This document shows positions 5,281-6,094 of a stretch of DNA of 6,094 nt, in pieces. The DNA is taken from the NCBI GenBank assembly GCA_027317055.1, contig DAHVFK010000223.1, positions 1 to 6,094 of the forward strand, written 5' to 3'. The DNA is from Betaproteobacteria bacterium (GTDB taxonomy: Bacteria; Pseudomonadota; Gammaproteobacteria; Burkholderiales; SG8-39). The notes beneath the pieces are model-generated. The model was not told where the DNA came from. It searched no databases and saw only the letters and a program-made list of their open reading frames with translations. The translations under genes were made by a program, and so were the position numbers. Position 1 is the stretch's first letter. Each line of letters opens with the position of its first letter.

Positions 5281-6094
5281 ATGAAGGCCTTACGCCCTAG
5301 GCTGACAATGCTGCGCGTCGCGGGCTGCGCGGCGGCGCTCCTGTGCGCCGGCGCGGGCCCCGCTGCGCAAGCCGCGACCTACTGCATGCTTAGCAACCAG
5401 GCGTATGCGTGGGATACCGCGACCACCAACGTGGTGTGGGACCAGACCAACACGTCATATCCGATTGACGACGACAAGCAGGTCGTCAACATCGGCTTCA
5501 ACTTTACCTTCGCTGGCACGAGCTACAGCCAGGTGCGGATCATTTCCAATGGCCTGCTGCAGTTCGGCGCCGACCAGGCGATGCAGCAGGCTTACCTGAA
5601 CCAGCCCCTTCCCGCACCGGTTTACCTGAATTTCCTCGCGCCGTACTGGGACGACCTCGATCCGGCGATCGGCGGAACGGTGCGCTACAGCCTGCTCGGA
5701 AGCGCGCCCAACCGGCGCTTCGTCGTGTCCTGGGAAAACGTCCCCATCTACGGCGGCGCCGGCAGCTACACCTTCCAGGCGATTCTGTATGAGAACGGCG
5801 ATATCAAGTTCCAGTACGGCGCGGGGAGCGCGAACGGCAGTTCGGCCACGATCGGTGTCCAGGTCAACAGCGGCGATGCGACCCAGTATTCGTTCAATAC
5901 GACTTCGGTCGCGGCGGGCAATGCGATCCTGTTTTCCGATCGCGCAGCGGTATGCGGCGCCGCTGGCCTGGTGGCCGAGTACCATATGGACGAGTCGAGC
6001 TGGGGAAGCGTGATCGACAGCTCGGTCAACGCGAACAACGCTACGGCCCTCGGCAGCGCCGTGCCCGTGCCGTATCCGACCATTCCCGTGCCGC
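5281..6094 (+). CDS. Secreted beta-rich surface protein, MshQ-like, nidogen-like plus LamG-like regions (partial, cut by right edge)
   Basis: The frame is open from ATG 5281 to the edge (271 codons, no stop). Residues 1-31 are a Sec signal peptide: basic MKALRPR, hydrophobic AAALLCAGAG, and the AQA|A cleavage site after 31. Residues about 33-220 form an all-beta region with VVNIGFNFTFAGTSYSQVRI (68-87), SNGLLQFG (89-96), APYWDDLD (120-127), RFVVSWENVPIY (146-157), FQAILYENGDIKFQYG (165-180) and ATIGVQ (189-194), the pattern of nidogen-like extracellular domains. From about 229, LVAEYHMDESSWGSVIDSSV resembles the first strands of a LamG/concanavalin-like domain as found in MshQ-type proteins. 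It probably sits at the cell surface or is exported. Bases are less GC-rich than the neighbours (33 of 60 at 5461-5520 against 51 of 60 at 4441-4500). The start could instead be the ATG at 5308, which has AGG 6 bases upstream. No msh pilus gene is visible, so MshQ is a resemblance only. Confidence 0.75.
   Translation, partial: MKALRPRLTMLRVAGCAAALLCAGAGPAAQAATYCMLSNQAYAWDTATTNVVWDQTNTSYPIDDDKQVVNIGFNFTFAGTSYSQVRIISNGLLQFGADQAMQQAYLNQPLPAPVYLNFLAPYWDDLDPAIGGTVRYSLLGSAPNRRFVVSWENVPIYGGAGSYTFQAILYENGDIKFQYGAGSANGSSATIGVQVNSGDATQYSFNTTSVAAGNAILFSDRAAVCGAAGLVAEYHMDESSWGSVIDSSVNANNATALGSAVPVPYPTIPVP

Noticed and set aside
5281..5328. Lipoprotein signal (VAGC, residues 13-16) in the secreted protein
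   Set aside because: The four residues fit a lipobox, but the hydrophobic core lies after the Cys rather than before it and an Arg sits at residue 12. The AQA|A signal peptidase I site fits better.

Overview
The window is a very GC-rich stretch of bacterial chromosome. Base composition, gene content and gene style suggest a free-living betaproteobacterium (Burkholderiales, Rhodocyclales or similar). That assignment is inference, since no rRNA or taxon-specific marker is present. I see no tRNA, rRNA, CRISPR array, insertion sequence, phage gene or attachment site. Seven protein genes fill nearly all of it, two of them cut by the window edges. Most long reading frames opposite these genes are products of the high GC content.

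Layout, left to right. (1) Bases 2-1607, minus strand: a two-gene unit. A short MscS-family, CmpX-like membrane channel (780-1607) is followed, with an 8-base overlap, by a protein with an MgtE-type N-terminal domain and a CBS pair that runs off the left edge (2-787). (2) Bases 1608-1709: a divergent control region with an extended -10 for the channel unit and a -10 plus a strong ribosome binding site for the next gene. (3) Bases 1710-2585, plus strand: a single-gene unit for a 3-hydroxyisobutyrate dehydrogenase-family NAD(P)-dependent oxidoreductase. (4) Bases 2582-5156, minus strand: a tightly packed three-gene operon read as GNAT acetyltransferase, then amidase-signature hydrolase, then class III (LigB/DODA-type) ring-cleavage dioxygenase, joined by ATGA and TGATG overlaps. 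Its last stop codon shares one CTAG with the stop of the convergent dehydrogenase. (5) Bases 5157-5280: a 124-base divergent spacer. (6) Bases 5281-6094, plus strand: the start of a secreted, lower-GC, beta-rich protein with a signal peptide, a nidogen-like region and the start of a LamG-like region, resembling MshQ-type surface proteins. It is cut by the right edge.

How the genes may work together. The channel and the MgtE/CBS protein are translationally coupled and plausibly form an ion- or nucleotide-sensing membrane module. The three-gene operon looks catabolic or detoxifying (acyl transfer, amide hydrolysis, aromatic ring opening), but the substrate cannot be read from sequence. The dehydrogenase and the surface protein appear to be independent transcription units. 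Nothing here is clearly a new system. The channel plus MgtE/CBS pair, the GNAT-amidase-dioxygenase operon and the orphan MshQ-like protein most deserve a closer look.
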